DNA of 64,000 bases, taken from contig JBBSFH010000006.1 in NCBI GenBank assembly GCA_038238915.1, forward strand, positions 75,819 to 139,818, in the 5' to 3' direction. Every line of letters begins with the position of its first letter. Positions within the stretch are counted from its first letter, which is position 1. Positions 1 through 12,647 of this stretch are shown here, piece by piece. Origin of the DNA: JAVVHE01 sp038238915. Lineage in GTDB: Bacteria > Pseudomonadota > Alphaproteobacteria > Sphingomonadales > Sphingomonadaceae. Below the pieces are notes generated by a model. It saw only the letters and a list, made by a program, of their open reading frames with translations. It did no database searches and was not told the origin of the DNA. The translations under genes were made by a program, and so were the position numbers.

Positions 1-240
1 CGCCAGCGCCTGAACGATGCAGAACTGGCCACTCTGCTCACCTTCCTGTCTTCGCCGGTAGGAGCCAAGTTCATCACGATCCTGCCGCAGGCAGCCCAGG
101 CGGCCGGGGCGGCGGGCCGAGGCATCAGCGGCGAGGCAGGCAATGCGGCGATCGCTGTGGCGCTGCGCCGTGCAGGCGTTGCAGCGCCCGCGATCCCTCC
201 AGCGCCCGGCGCGAAAGCCGCCGATGCGTCTCACCGCTGA
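1..240 (+). CDS. DUF2059-like protein, C-terminal fragment
   Basis: The frame is open from the first base of the window to TGA at 238-240, so only the last 79 residues are present. The fragment reads as an amphipathic helix with an LNDAELATLLTFLSSPVGAKF-like stretch, then Ala-rich low complexity. The pattern 'L..aEL..l..F..Sp.G.kf' resembles the DUF2059 domain of small secreted or periplasmic alphaproteobacterial proteins, so the family call is an inference. The signal peptide, if any, lies outside the window. The stop overlaps the proposed start of the next gene (224) by 17 bases. Confidence 0.55.
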   Translation, partial: RQRLNDAELATLLTFLSSPVGAKFITILPQAAQAAGAAGRGISGEAGNAAIAVALRRAGVAAPAIPPAPGAKAADASHR

Positions 241-740
241 GGAGAGCGCCGCAATCAAAAGCGCCGCCGCGCAAGCCTTTGGATCGGGTGCCGTGGTGCG
301 GCTGTTCGGCAGCCGCGTGCACGATCATCTGCGCGGCGGCGATATCGATCTGCGTGTGGAGTGGGGCGGCGAAAACGACTGGGATGCACGGATCGACACG
401 CTGGTCGGTTTGGACGACATTGCAGTCATGGCATTTTTCAAGCGCTACGAGAAGTATGCGGATTGCTTGAACCGCATACTGAAAACGATCTCGCAAATCA
501 TGGAGTTGGGCAAGTTCGAGCGACTGACATCCGTCGATGTTGCACGCCGCGCGGAAAAATTCGGTATTGTCGATGAGCAACCGTGGGGTGATGCTGTCAG
601 GGCGCGCAACGCACTTGTCCATGAATACCCGCTGCGGCCGGATAAACGGGCCGAGCAGGTAAATCGCGCGTGGGACGCGCGCGATACATTGGAAACCTGG
701 CGGGGTATCCTTCGTTTCGTCGAGCAGGAAAGACTGACGA

Positions 741-751
<11 letters not shown>
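224..751 (+). CDS. Single-chain MNT-HEPN (nucleotidyltransferase-HEPN) protein
   Basis: The 175-residue protein starts at ATG 224, where the MRLTAEE... beginning is typical of small MNT proteins. Residues 1-48 carry the start of a minimal nucleotidyltransferase fold with G29-S30 then D40-x-D42 (GSx9DxD). From about residue 61 the sequence is HEPN-like, with FFKRYEKYADCLNR and the RNase-type RNALVHEY motif (R128-x4-H133-x-Y135). In MntA-HepT toxin-antitoxin pairs these are two separate genes, with MntA AMPylating the HepT Tyr. Here both sit in one frame, and the second half of the MNT domain (third acidic residue, C-terminal helices) is missing. That suggests an in-frame deletion joining the two genes. 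The stop overlaps gltB by 11 bases. Whether it is still toxic or neutralised is unknown. Confidence 0.7.
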
Positions 752-5245
<4,494 letters not shown>

Positions 5246-5249
<4 letters not shown>

Positions 5250-6160
5250 GGCCGATGTTTGAAGCGGTCGCGCTACTGGTGCTTGCCGCTCCATCGGGGG
5301 CAGTTGCCGCCCCTACCGTCGCCGAAGTGATCGAGCACGCCCCTAAGTCCGATTGGGTGGCGTTCGATCAGTCCGACCTGCTTTACCTCACGCTCGCGGA
5401 TGGTGGCCGGGTGGTGATCGCGCTCGCGCCCGCGTTTGCGCCACGCCACGTCGCCAACATCAAGGCGCTCGTAAACGCGCGATGGTTCGATCATACTGCG
5501 GTCACGCGCGTGCAGGACAATTATGTCGCGCAGTGGGGCGATCCCGCAGGCGCAGCACCGCCTTCGTCCACGCCGTCCCCCCAGCACTTGCCTGTCGGCA
5601 TCGCCCCCACGCTCGCGCCCGAATGGGAGCGGCCGCTGGCAGCCCTCGCCACCACTCCTGTGCCCGGCGCGGATGGCTATGCGCCCGCAGCCGCCTACAC
5701 CGGCGCGGCATGGCCGATCGCGATCGATCCCGCGCGCGGCCGCGCGTGGCTGACGCATTGCTACGCGATGGTCGGCGTCGGCCGCGATAATGCGGCGGAT
5801 AGCGGCAACGGCGCCGAACTCTATGCGGTCATCGGTGCCACCCCCCGCGGTCTCGATCGCAACGTCACGCTGGTTGGCCGCGTGATCGATGGGATCGAGC
5901 GCCTCTCGTCGTTGCCACGCGGCACCGGCGCGCTCGGATTCTACGAAAAGCCGTCGCAGAACGTGCCGATCCGCTCGGTTCGCCTCGGCACCGAACTCCC
6001 GCCTGCCGAGCAGATCCACCTCGAAACGCTTCGCGCTGGCACACCCAGCTTCGCCGCGCTCGTCGCCGCGCGCGCCACCCGCGCCGAGCCGTTCTTCGTC
6101 ACCCCCACCGGCCACGTCGATCTGTGCAACGTGCGCCCGCCGGTGCGCGTCGCACACTGA
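5246..6160 (+). CDS. Exported cyclophilin-type peptidylprolyl isomerase
   Basis: The 304-residue protein begins at ATG 5246 inside an ATGA overlap with gltB, so the two are probably translationally coupled. The N-terminus (MRPMFEAVALLVLAAPSGAVAA) looks like a signal peptide, placing it in the periplasm. The core has cyclophilin features: the substrate-side loop NYVAQWGDPAG (cf. FMVQGGDP in the family), a preceding VNARWFDHTAVTRV strand, and a late LVGRVIDGIERL stretch like the family's VFGRVVEGMDVV. It is larger than a minimal cyclophilin (about 165 residues), with a C-terminal extension. Several canonical active-site residues look substituted, so activity is plausible but not certain. Confidence 0.85.
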
Positions 6161-8323
6161 TCAGCCGGGTTTTCGCGCCGAATTGAAGGTGCGCACATAA
6201 TCCTTCACGCCCACGATCTCCTCGGGCTTCAGCACCCCGTCCCAAGGCGGCATCGCGGTTGATCGGCCGATCGCGCCGCCACCGCCGTGCAGAACTGCGA
6301 GAATGTGCGCGTCCGAGAACCACTTGTGGAAATTGGGATCGGTGAAGTTGGGAATATAATCGCCCAACTGCGCCGCGACTTCGGCGTTACCCTTGCCGTC
6401 CGCGCCGTGGCAGCGCGCGCAGTTGGTATTGTAGACACTCTTCGCCTGCGCGAGCGAAATCCCTTTGACCGTACCCGAAGCATTCGCCGCCGCCTCGGCT
6501 GCGGCGGTACGCGCCTGCGCGTCGATCGCCGCATGCCCTGCCTTGCTGCCTGCAGGCACCAGCATGCCGATCATGCCCGTCGGGTGTTCGGCCTCCCCCA
6601 TGATCGGCACGAGTAGCTGTCCGTCGGGCGCGACAACCATCGCGGTCAGTCCGCGTTGTGCCACATCGGGGCTGCGCGCAATCACATCCCACTTGTCGAC
6701 GCGCGTGGCATCGGCGGGGATCGTCATGATCTCGCCCGAGTAATTGTCGCCGAAGATATATTTGCCCTGCAACTGCGGGAAGCGCGCCGCACGATAGATC
6801 GATCCGCCGATCACTGACCGCATGAAAGCGGTGTGATGATAAGTGAGGACCGGTGGCGTCTCGATGCCGTCGATATGCGCCGGCTTGTCGTAATGCTGCG
6901 GTGTGAAGCCCTCGATATAGGGGAACTGGTAGTTGTGCCCCTTCTCGATCCGGTTGACTTCTTCCCATTCGGTCGAACCGACTTCGCCCGCGATCATCTG
7001 CCCGCCGTTGGGATCGAACGCGAACCGGAACGGGTTACGAAGCCCATGCGCCCAATATTCGCCGAGCGCCGCCGCGCCGCGATCGGCGTAGGGATTATCG
7101 AGCGGGATGAAGTAATTGTCGGTGTGGCCGCGCTCGGGCTGGCGCAGGATCGGCCGACTGATCGTGCCGCCGCGTTTATCGACATCGATGCGCAGAATGC
7201 CGCCAACGAGCGAACAATCGATCCGCTGGTGGCAATCCTCGCGCGCCATCTCGCCGACCGACAGGTACAGCATCCCGTCCGGGCCGAACGCGACCATGCC
7301 CGCATTGTGATAGCCATCGTTGGTCCGCCCCTGCTCGATCAGCGGCAGCGCGCTGGCAGTGCGCGCCTCGGGCGTAGGCAAGGACAGATCGTAGCGCGTC
7401 AGATGATTGAGCTGGCTGTCCTTGTGATATTCGGTGAAATAGACGTAGGCATAGCCCGCGTTCGACGATCCGGCCTTGCCGAACTCGGGGTGAAGATCGA
7501 AGCCGAGCGCGCCATTCTCCATCTCTACATAGCCGACCCTGGCACCGATATTCATCAGCATCCGCGCGTTCGCGCCGCTCGGGTAATCGACGCGCCATAA
7601 TTCACCGCCTCTTGTCAGCACATAAGCAGTATGCGGGTCGCTTCGCGCGAACTGTACCATGATCGGCGTGGTGAAACTGGTCGTGCCGAGCGCGTTCACC
7701 ACCGCGAACGGTCGATCCGAACTGACATTGGCGTTGATGCGCAGCTTCGTGACCCAGTTGGCGAAGTTGCGATCGGTGCCGAAGCGATGACCCACCACCA
7801 GTGGCGTCGCCGCAAAGATCAGCACCAGCCAGATCGCAGGGCGACGGAGCAACCCGAACAGATTGCCCACGAACCGCGCCGCGCGCGAACCTACGCCAAG
7901 ATCGCGTGGGCCAAAGATGATAAACGCCAGCATCAGCCCAATGATCGCGATCAGCGTGGACTGCAGCAGCAGTTCCGGACTGAAGTTGGTGGGCGTCAGG
8001 AAGAACATGTACAACGCTGCGGCGACGATACCGGTGACGAGCGCATACACGTCGATTGCCGCACGCCGCGCACGCGCGAACACGTCCCAGCCACACAGCA
8101 ACCGCGCGGCGATAAAGGTGACCGTGCACGCGACCAGGTAGGATTTTAGAACGGTCAGCGTGTCCGATGGCCCGAAGGAGATCGCCGGCAGGTGGATCAG
8201 CGCCTTGGGGATGATGCGGAATTGTTCGTAGGCGAAATGCGCGCCGATAAAGACTGCAATCGTAACGATCAGCAGTTCGAGCGCCAGCGTGGCTACGCGC
8301 GCCAGAGGTATGGTTTGCCGCAC
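6161..8323 (-). CDS. Membrane PQQ-type sugar dehydrogenase fused to cytochrome c
   Basis: I place the start at GTG 8323 with GAGG seven bases upstream; the longer open frame above it is a shadow of the divergent TonB gene. The 720-residue product has five predicted membrane spans (about 10-32, 58-77, 90-109, 118-138, 160-180). A soluble PQQ-dependent glucose/sorbosone dehydrogenase-like beta-propeller follows, with repeated 'GLRNPFRFAFDPNGG' and 'GHNYQFPYIEG' blade motifs. A C-terminal class I cytochrome c domain has CARCH plus a distal Met in STAMPPW. This layout suggests periplasmic sugar or aldehyde oxidation feeding electrons into the respiratory chain. The exact substrate is unknown. Confidence 0.9.
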   Translation of the reverse strand: MRQTIPLARVATLALELLIVTIAVFIGAHFAYEQFRIIPKALIHLPAISFGPSDTLTVLKSYLVACTVTFIAARLLCGWDVFARARRAAIDVYALVTGIVAAALYMFFLTPTNFSPELLLQSTLIAIIGLMLAFIIFGPRDLGVGSRAARFVGNLFGLLRRPAIWLVLIFAATPLVVGHRFGTDRNFANWVTKLRINANVSSDRPFAVVNALGTTSFTTPIMVQFARSDPHTAYVLTRGGELWRVDYPSGANARMLMNIGARVGYVEMENGALGFDLHPEFGKAGSSNAGYAYVYFTEYHKDSQLNHLTRYDLSLPTPEARTASALPLIEQGRTNDGYHNAGMVAFGPDGMLYLSVGEMAREDCHQRIDCSLVGGILRIDVDKRGGTISRPILRQPERGHTDNYFIPLDNPYADRGAAALGEYWAHGLRNPFRFAFDPNGGQMIAGEVGSTEWEEVNRIEKGHNYQFPYIEGFTPQHYDKPAHIDGIETPPVLTYHHTAFMRSVIGGSIYRAARFPQLQGKYIFGDNYSGEIMTIPADATRVDKWDVIARSPDVAQRGLTAMVVAPDGQLLVPIMGEAEHPTGMIGMLVPAGSKAGHAAIDAQARTAAAEAAANASGTVKGISLAQAKSVYNTNCARCHGADGKGNAEVAAQLGDYIPNFTDPNFHKWFSDAHILAVLHGGGGAIGRSTAMPPWDGVLKPEEIVGVKDYVRTFNSARKPG

Positions 8324-8399
8324 TTGATCCTCGGTTCGATTGGCCGGTAAGCGCCGCCGACGCCATGCTGCGGCGCACCTAGCGGACATTGATGACGGG

Positions 8400-10295
8400 A
8401 TGAAGAGCGGTTGTTTGGCGCGGCGTGCAGCGTTGCTCGCGCTATGGGCTGGCCCGGCGTGGGGGCAGAGCGTCGATCCGGTGGCGACGCAGGCGGTTCC
8501 CGATGCGATCACCGTCACCGCCGCGCGGACCGCGTCGCTGCAGACGCTGGGCGGCGTGACGATCGATCGCGCGCAGATCGAAGCGCTCGCCCCGGTCAGC
8601 GCGCTCGACGCGCTCGACCGCGCGGCGGGTGTCCGCGCATTCGGCACCGCTGGAGGCGCAGGGGGCAGCTTCATTTCGGTGCGCGGGGGCAAGCCCAGCT
8701 ATACGCTCACGCTGATCGACGGCGCGAAGGTCAACGATCCCACCAATTCGAGCGGCGGCGCGTTCGATTTCGCCGCGCTCGATCCGACGCTGATCGAGCG
8801 TATCGAGATTTATCGCGGCGCGCTGTCGGCGGTGCATGGCGCGGATGCACTCTCGGGCGTCATCAACGTGCGGCTGCGCGCACCCTCACCGGGCGAAACG
8901 GGGGAAAGCGCGCGGGTGAGCGCGAGCACCGGCGGCGAAGTCGGCGGCGATGCGTCCGCCAGGCTCGGCTGGCGGGGCGGCGGGCTGCTGCTCGGCGGCG
9001 GGGCGTACGACAGCGGCGATCGCGATCCGGGTGGTCACATCGCTCGGCGGCAGGGCCTCGCCAAGCTGACGGGTAACCTCGGGCCGGTGAAGCTCTCCGC
9101 GCTCGGCCTCTACGCTGCCGCCGACCGCCGTTTCTTCCCCGAGGCCAGCGGCGGCCCACGGCTGGCGGTGGTACGTCAGCAGGAAAGCCGCGCCACGCAG
9201 TTCGGTCTTGTCGCGCTCGAAGCGACCGCCGCCAGTCCTGGCGCGCTCGTCCCAACCGCGCGCGTCGACTGGTCGCGCCAGGACGCGGACGACGATACCC
9301 CGCGCATCGCCGAAGGCGTGATCGGCGCCGTCCCCCGCGTGCGCGCGACGAGCGCGTTCGAGCGGGTCGAAGCCAGTTTCGACCTCAGATACTCACATGG
9401 CTGGCTCGGCGTCGCTGCGGGGGGCAGCTACCTCGACGAGATCGGTCGATCGAACGGCTTCGTCGATTTCGGGCGGTTCAAGCTCCCCGCCGCGTACCGG
9501 CTGCAGCGCGATACCGCGGCAGGGTTTATCGAAGCGACACTCGCGCCGGTGCACTGGGCGACCATCACGGGCAGCGCTCGATACGATGCACCGTCCACCA
9601 CGTCCGCGCGCTGGACGGGGCGCGTGGCGGGGCGCGTGACGCCGGGCACCGGCGGCCCGGCGCTGTTCGCGGACTATTCGGACGGGTTCAAACTGCCCTC
9701 GCTCTTCGTGCTGGCTTATCCGCTGATCGCGAACCCCAATCTGCGTCCCGAGCGCGCGCGCAGCGCGGAGGCTGGCGTGGATTGGACCTTCGCACCCGGC
9801 GCCCGCGCCCGGATCGCCGCGTTCACGTCGCGCTACATAGATTTCATCGATTTCGATGCGGTGCATTTCACCAACGTCAACCGCAGCCGCACCGACGAGC
9901 GCGGCGTGGAGAGCGAACTGACCTTGCCCATCACCCCCGCGCTCGGCGCGACGGGTTCGCTGACCTGGCTGGAGAGCCACAATTACGATGGGCCGCCGCT
10001 GCGAACCCGGCCAGAGTGGAGCGGTTCGGCGCGCGTGACCTGGACGCCCTCGACGCATATGCGGCTGTTCGCGGATATCGATGCGGTAAGCGGCTTCGAC
10101 GACCTATCGGTCCCCACCGGCCAGATCGCCGTTCGCGGGCATCGCGAGTTCAGCCTTGGCGGCGGCTACACGATCGAACGTGGCGTGGCGATCGATCTGA
10201 CGCTGCGCAACATTGGCGACAGCCGGTACGAGGACGCTGTGGGGTTCCCCAATCCGGGCCGCGTGCTGCGCGCGACGCTGCGGCTGACACGCTGA
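8400..10295 (+). CDS. TonB-dependent outer-membrane receptor
   Basis: The 631-residue protein starts at ATG 8400 with a signal peptide ending near PAWGQS. A TonB-box-like stretch (DAITVTAAR) comes next, then a plug domain (GGSFISVRGG, TLTLIDGAKVNDP, IERIEIYRGALSAVHGADAL, SGVINV). The 22-strand barrel region ends in an aromatic-poor C-terminus, LRATLRLTR. Plug and size resemble BtuB/vitamin-type receptors, but I cannot name the ligand. It is transcribed divergently from the PQQ dehydrogenase across about 76 bases, so the two may share regulation. A perfect palindrome overlaps its stop codon. Confidence 0.92.
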   Translation: MKSGCLARRAALLALWAGPAWGQSVDPVATQAVPDAITVTAARTASLQTLGGVTIDRAQIEALAPVSALDALDRAAGVRAFGTAGGAGGSFISVRGGKPSYTLTLIDGAKVNDPTNSSGGAFDFAALDPTLIERIEIYRGALSAVHGADALSGVINVRLRAPSPGETGESARVSASTGGEVGGDASARLGWRGGGLLLGGGAYDSGDRDPGGHIARRQGLAKLTGNLGPVKLSALGLYAAADRRFFPEASGGPRLAVVRQQESRATQFGLVALEATAASPGALVPTARVDWSRQDADDDTPRIAEGVIGAVPRVRATSAFERVEASFDLRYSHGWLGVAAGGSYLDEIGRSNGFVDFGRFKLPAAYRLQRDTAAGFIEATLAPVHWATITGSARYDAPSTTSARWTGRVAGRVTPGTGGPALFADYSDGFKLPSLFVLAYPLIANPNLRPERARSAEAGVDWTFAPGARARIAAFTSRYIDFIDFDAVHFTNVNRSRTDERGVESELTLPITPALGATGSLTWLESHNYDGPPLRTRPEWSGSARVTWTPSTHMRLFADIDAVSGFDDLSVPTGQIAVRGHREFSLGGGYTIERGVAIDLTLRNIGDSRYEDAVGFPNPGRVLRATLRLTR

Positions 10296-10318
10296 TCCAC
10301 CGCCCGGGCGGTGGATCA
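10293..10318. repeat. Perfect 26-bp palindrome at the TonB receptor stop codon
   Basis: Bases 10293-10305 (TGATCCACCGCCC) are followed directly by their exact reverse complement at 10306-10318. The TGA stop of the receptor gene is the first codon of the palindrome. As RNA it would fold as an 11-bp GC-rich stem with a tetraloop, so it may work as a transcription terminator or 3'-end stabiliser. No T-tract follows it, so a classical rho-independent terminator is not fully supported. Confidence 0.6.
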
Positions 10319-10414
10319 CGCCGCTCCGCCCACAATTGCGCGTGATCGCCGCGCCGTACCGCGCTAACAGCGCGTTGTCAGCGCGCCAGTCCCGATGCGC
10401 CGCCGGAGACCCTC

Positions 10415-11947
10415 ATGCCCGATCTCGCCCACCATATCGCCGGCCGCGCCTACCCGCATACCGGAACGCGCTGGGGCGACATTTTCGATCCCAACACCGG
10501 CCGCGTACAGCACCGCGCGCCGCTGGACGGGGCGGGCGCGGTCCGCGAGGCGGTCGCCGCCGCGATGGCCGCGCAGCCCGCCTGGGCCGCGATCAATCCG
10601 CAGCGCCGCGCGCGCGTGATGTTTGCGTTCAAGGCGCTGGTGGAGGCGCATATGGACGAACTCGCGCATCTGCTTTCAGCCGAACATGGCAAGGTGCTTG
10701 CGGACTCGCGCGGCGATGTTCAACGCGGGCTGGAGGTGATCGAGTTCACTTGCGGCATCCCGCATCTGCTCAAGGGCGAATATACTCAAGGAGCCGGGCC
10801 GGGGATCGACGTGTTCTCGTGGCGGCAGCCGCTGGGCGTATGCGCGGGGATCACGCCGTTCAACTTTCCAGCGATGATCCCGATGTGGATGTTCGGCGTG
10901 GCGATCGCGTGCGGCAACGCGTTCGTGCTCAAGCCCTCCGAGCGCGACCCGGGCGTGCCGATCCGTCTGGCCGAGCTGATGCTGGAGGCGGGCCTGCCCG
11001 AGGGCATCCTGAACGTGGTGATCGGCGACAAGGAGGCTGTGGATGCGATCCTCGATCACCCCGACATCAAGGCGGTGAGCTTCGTCGGATCGAGCGACAT
11101 CGCGCATTATGTCTATCAGCGCGGCGTCGCGGCGGGCAAACGCGTGCAGGCGATGGGCGGGGCGAAGAACCACGGCATCGTGCTGCCCGATGCCGATCTG
11201 GATCAGACGGTCAACGATCTGCTGGGCGCGGCTTTCGGTTCGGCGGGGGAGCGGTGCATGGCGCTGCCCGTCGTCGTGCCGGTCGGTGAGGCCACCGCCG
11301 AGCGGCTGCGCGCGATGCTGATCCCGCGCATCGCCGCCTTGCGCGTGGGCGTTTCGACCGATCCCGACGCGGATTACGGGCCGGTGGTGAATGCGGCGCA
11401 CAAGGCCAAGGTCGAGAATTACATCCAGATGGGCGTGGACGAAGGGGCGGAACTGGTCGTCGATGGGCGCGGGCACATGTTGCAGGGGCACGAGGGCGGG
11501 TTTTTCGTCGGGCCGACGCTGTTCGATCATGTGAAGCCCACGATGCGCACCTATCGCGAGGAGATTTTCGGCCCCGTGCTCCAGATCGTGCGCGCCGCCG
11601 ATCTCGACGAGGCGATCGCGCTCCCCTCCGCACACCAATATGGCAATGGCGTCGCGCTGTTCACTCGCTCGGGCGCGGCGGCGCGCGCGTTTGCAGACCG
11701 GGTGGAGGTGGGCATGGTGGGCATCAACGTGCCGATCCCGGTGCCGGTGGCGTATCACACATTCGGCGGCTGGAAGCGCTCGGCGTTCGGCGACACCAAT
11801 CAGCATGGGATGGAAGGCGTGAAGTTCTGGACGCGGGTGAAGACGGTGACGCAGCGGTGGCCGGGGATGGGGGTGCTGGAACGACAGGCGGAGGACGGCG
11901 GCCCGGCGCGGGTGGAGAACGCGTTCGTCATTCCGACGATGGGGTGA
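10415..11947 (+). CDS. mmsA: Methylmalonate-semialdehyde dehydrogenase (CoA-acylating)
   Basis: The 510-residue enzyme has an aldehyde dehydrogenase fold and the MmsA-specific signatures EFTCGIPHLLKGEYTQG and GERCMALPVVVPVG, the latter with the catalytic Cys. The usual PFNFPAMIPMWM NAD-binding stretch is also present. It oxidatively decarboxylates methylmalonate or malonate semialdehyde to propionyl- or acetyl-CoA in valine and inositol breakdown. Start ATG 10415 has GGAGA about seven bases upstream. It stands alone here, without mmsB or acyl-CoA dehydrogenase genes next to it. Length is normal. Confidence 0.95.
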   Translation: MPDLAHHIAGRAYPHTGTRWGDIFDPNTGRVQHRAPLDGAGAVREAVAAAMAAQPAWAAINPQRRARVMFAFKALVEAHMDELAHLLSAEHGKVLADSRGDVQRGLEVIEFTCGIPHLLKGEYTQGAGPGIDVFSWRQPLGVCAGITPFNFPAMIPMWMFGVAIACGNAFVLKPSERDPGVPIRLAELMLEAGLPEGILNVVIGDKEAVDAILDHPDIKAVSFVGSSDIAHYVYQRGVAAGKRVQAMGGAKNHGIVLPDADLDQTVNDLLGAAFGSAGERCMALPVVVPVGEATAERLRAMLIPRIAALRVGVSTDPDADYGPVVNAAHKAKVENYIQMGVDEGAELVVDGRGHMLQGHEGGFFVGPTLFDHVKPTMRTYREEIFGPVLQIVRAADLDEAIALPSAHQYGNGVALFTRSGAAARAFADRVEVGMVGINVPIPVPVAYHTFGGWKRSAFGDTNQHGMEGVKFWTRVKTVTQRWPGMGVLERQAEDGGPARVENAFVIPTMG

Positions 11948-11978
11948 CGTCTACCGCATTGCTGGCTATATGAATCGC

Positions 11979-12221
11979 ATGGCAACCGTTACCTTCGACA
12001 CTCTGGGTTGCGCTCAGCGGATGCAGAACGCTGGAATGCCGGCGGAGCAGGCCAATGTGCTTGCCACTGTGCGCAAAGAGGTCGCGTTCGATCAACTCGT
12101 CACCAAGCAGGATCTTACAATCGCCCTCAAGGATCTGGAGCAGCGGCTCACGCTTCGCATGGGGGCGATGTCGGCAGCGACAATCACTATCCTGGGCGCA
12201 CTGATCGCCTTCCACCACTGA
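11979..12221 (+). CDS. DUF1640/CCDC90-like coiled-coil membrane protein
   Basis: This is an 80-residue protein beginning MATVTFDTLG, which matches the usual start of DUF1640-type proteins. An in-frame ATG nine bases earlier (11970) is a possible alternative. After the N-terminal stretch, a Q/K/L-rich coiled coil (KQDLTIALKDLEQRLTLRMG) leads to one C-terminal hydrophobic span (ATITILGALIAF). Proteins of this type sit in the membrane with a coiled-coil stalk and often occur near toxin-antitoxin or mobile regions; their function is not established. Its TGA overlaps the CTG proposed as start of the next gene. Confidence 0.75.
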   Translation: MATVTFDTLGCAQRMQNAGMPAEQANVLATVRKEVAFDQLVTKQDLTIALKDLEQRLTLRMGAMSAATITILGALIAFHH

Positions 12222-12598
12222 GCGCGCTCGCCTCCGCCTCCCCCTACGAAGCCCTCTATGGCTTCGTGCGCGCCCGCCGCGAGGGCGATCGCATCCTCGT
12301 CGCCGGGACCGCACCCGTTGAACCCGATGGCAGCTCGACGCCCGGCGATGCGGCCGCACAGGCGCGCCGCTGCTGCGCGATCATTGCCGAAGCCATCGCC
12401 GGGCTGGGCGGCGGGCGGGTGATCCGAACGCGCATGTTCATCGTCAATCCCGCCGATGCGGACGCAATTGGGCGCGCGCATGGCGATGCGTTCGGCGCGG
12501 ACAAGCCAGTCTCAACGATGGTTGTCGTGGCGGCGCTGCTCCGCCCCGGATGGCGCGTCGAGATCGAAGCGGAGGCGATCGCCGCCAGGCCCGACTAA
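12218..12598 (+). CDS. RidA/YjgF-family protein
   Basis: The frame encodes a RidA-like domain: FVRARREGDRILVAGTAPVEPDGS near the N-terminus, then RCCAIIAEAIAGLGG, RVIRTRMFIVNP (conserved Arg), and a C-terminal LLRPGWRVEIEAEAIA. RidA proteins deaminate reactive enamine/imine intermediates or act in related chemistry; this divergent subgroup is uncharacterised. No ATG, GTG or TTG lies at the expected N-terminus. The fold seems to begin at CTG 12218, inside a CTGA overlap with the preceding stop. The first GTG (12266) would remove part of the first beta strand. The start is therefore uncertain. Confidence 0.75.
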   Translation: MSALASASPYEALYGFVRARREGDRILVAGTAPVEPDGSSTPGDAAAQARRCCAIIAEAIAGLGGGRVIRTRMFIVNPADADAIGRAHGDAFGADKPVSTMVVVAALLRPGWRVEIEAEAIAARPD

Positions 12599-12647
12599 AC
12601 CTGCCCGCGGAGGTGGACACCCCCGCCCCAGCGGCTAAGCCCCGCCG

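Noticed and set aside
143..223. N-terminal extension of the MNT-HEPN gene upstream of ATG 224
   Set aside because: It overlaps the end of the DUF2059 gene in another frame and has no conserved sequence; the family start is at MRLTAEE.
8324..8692. 120-residue N-terminal extension of the PQQ dehydrogenase frame
   Set aside because: It runs antisense through the TonB receptor signal peptide and is Ala/Ser/Arg-rich; GTG 8323 has a good ribosome site and the first membrane span follows.
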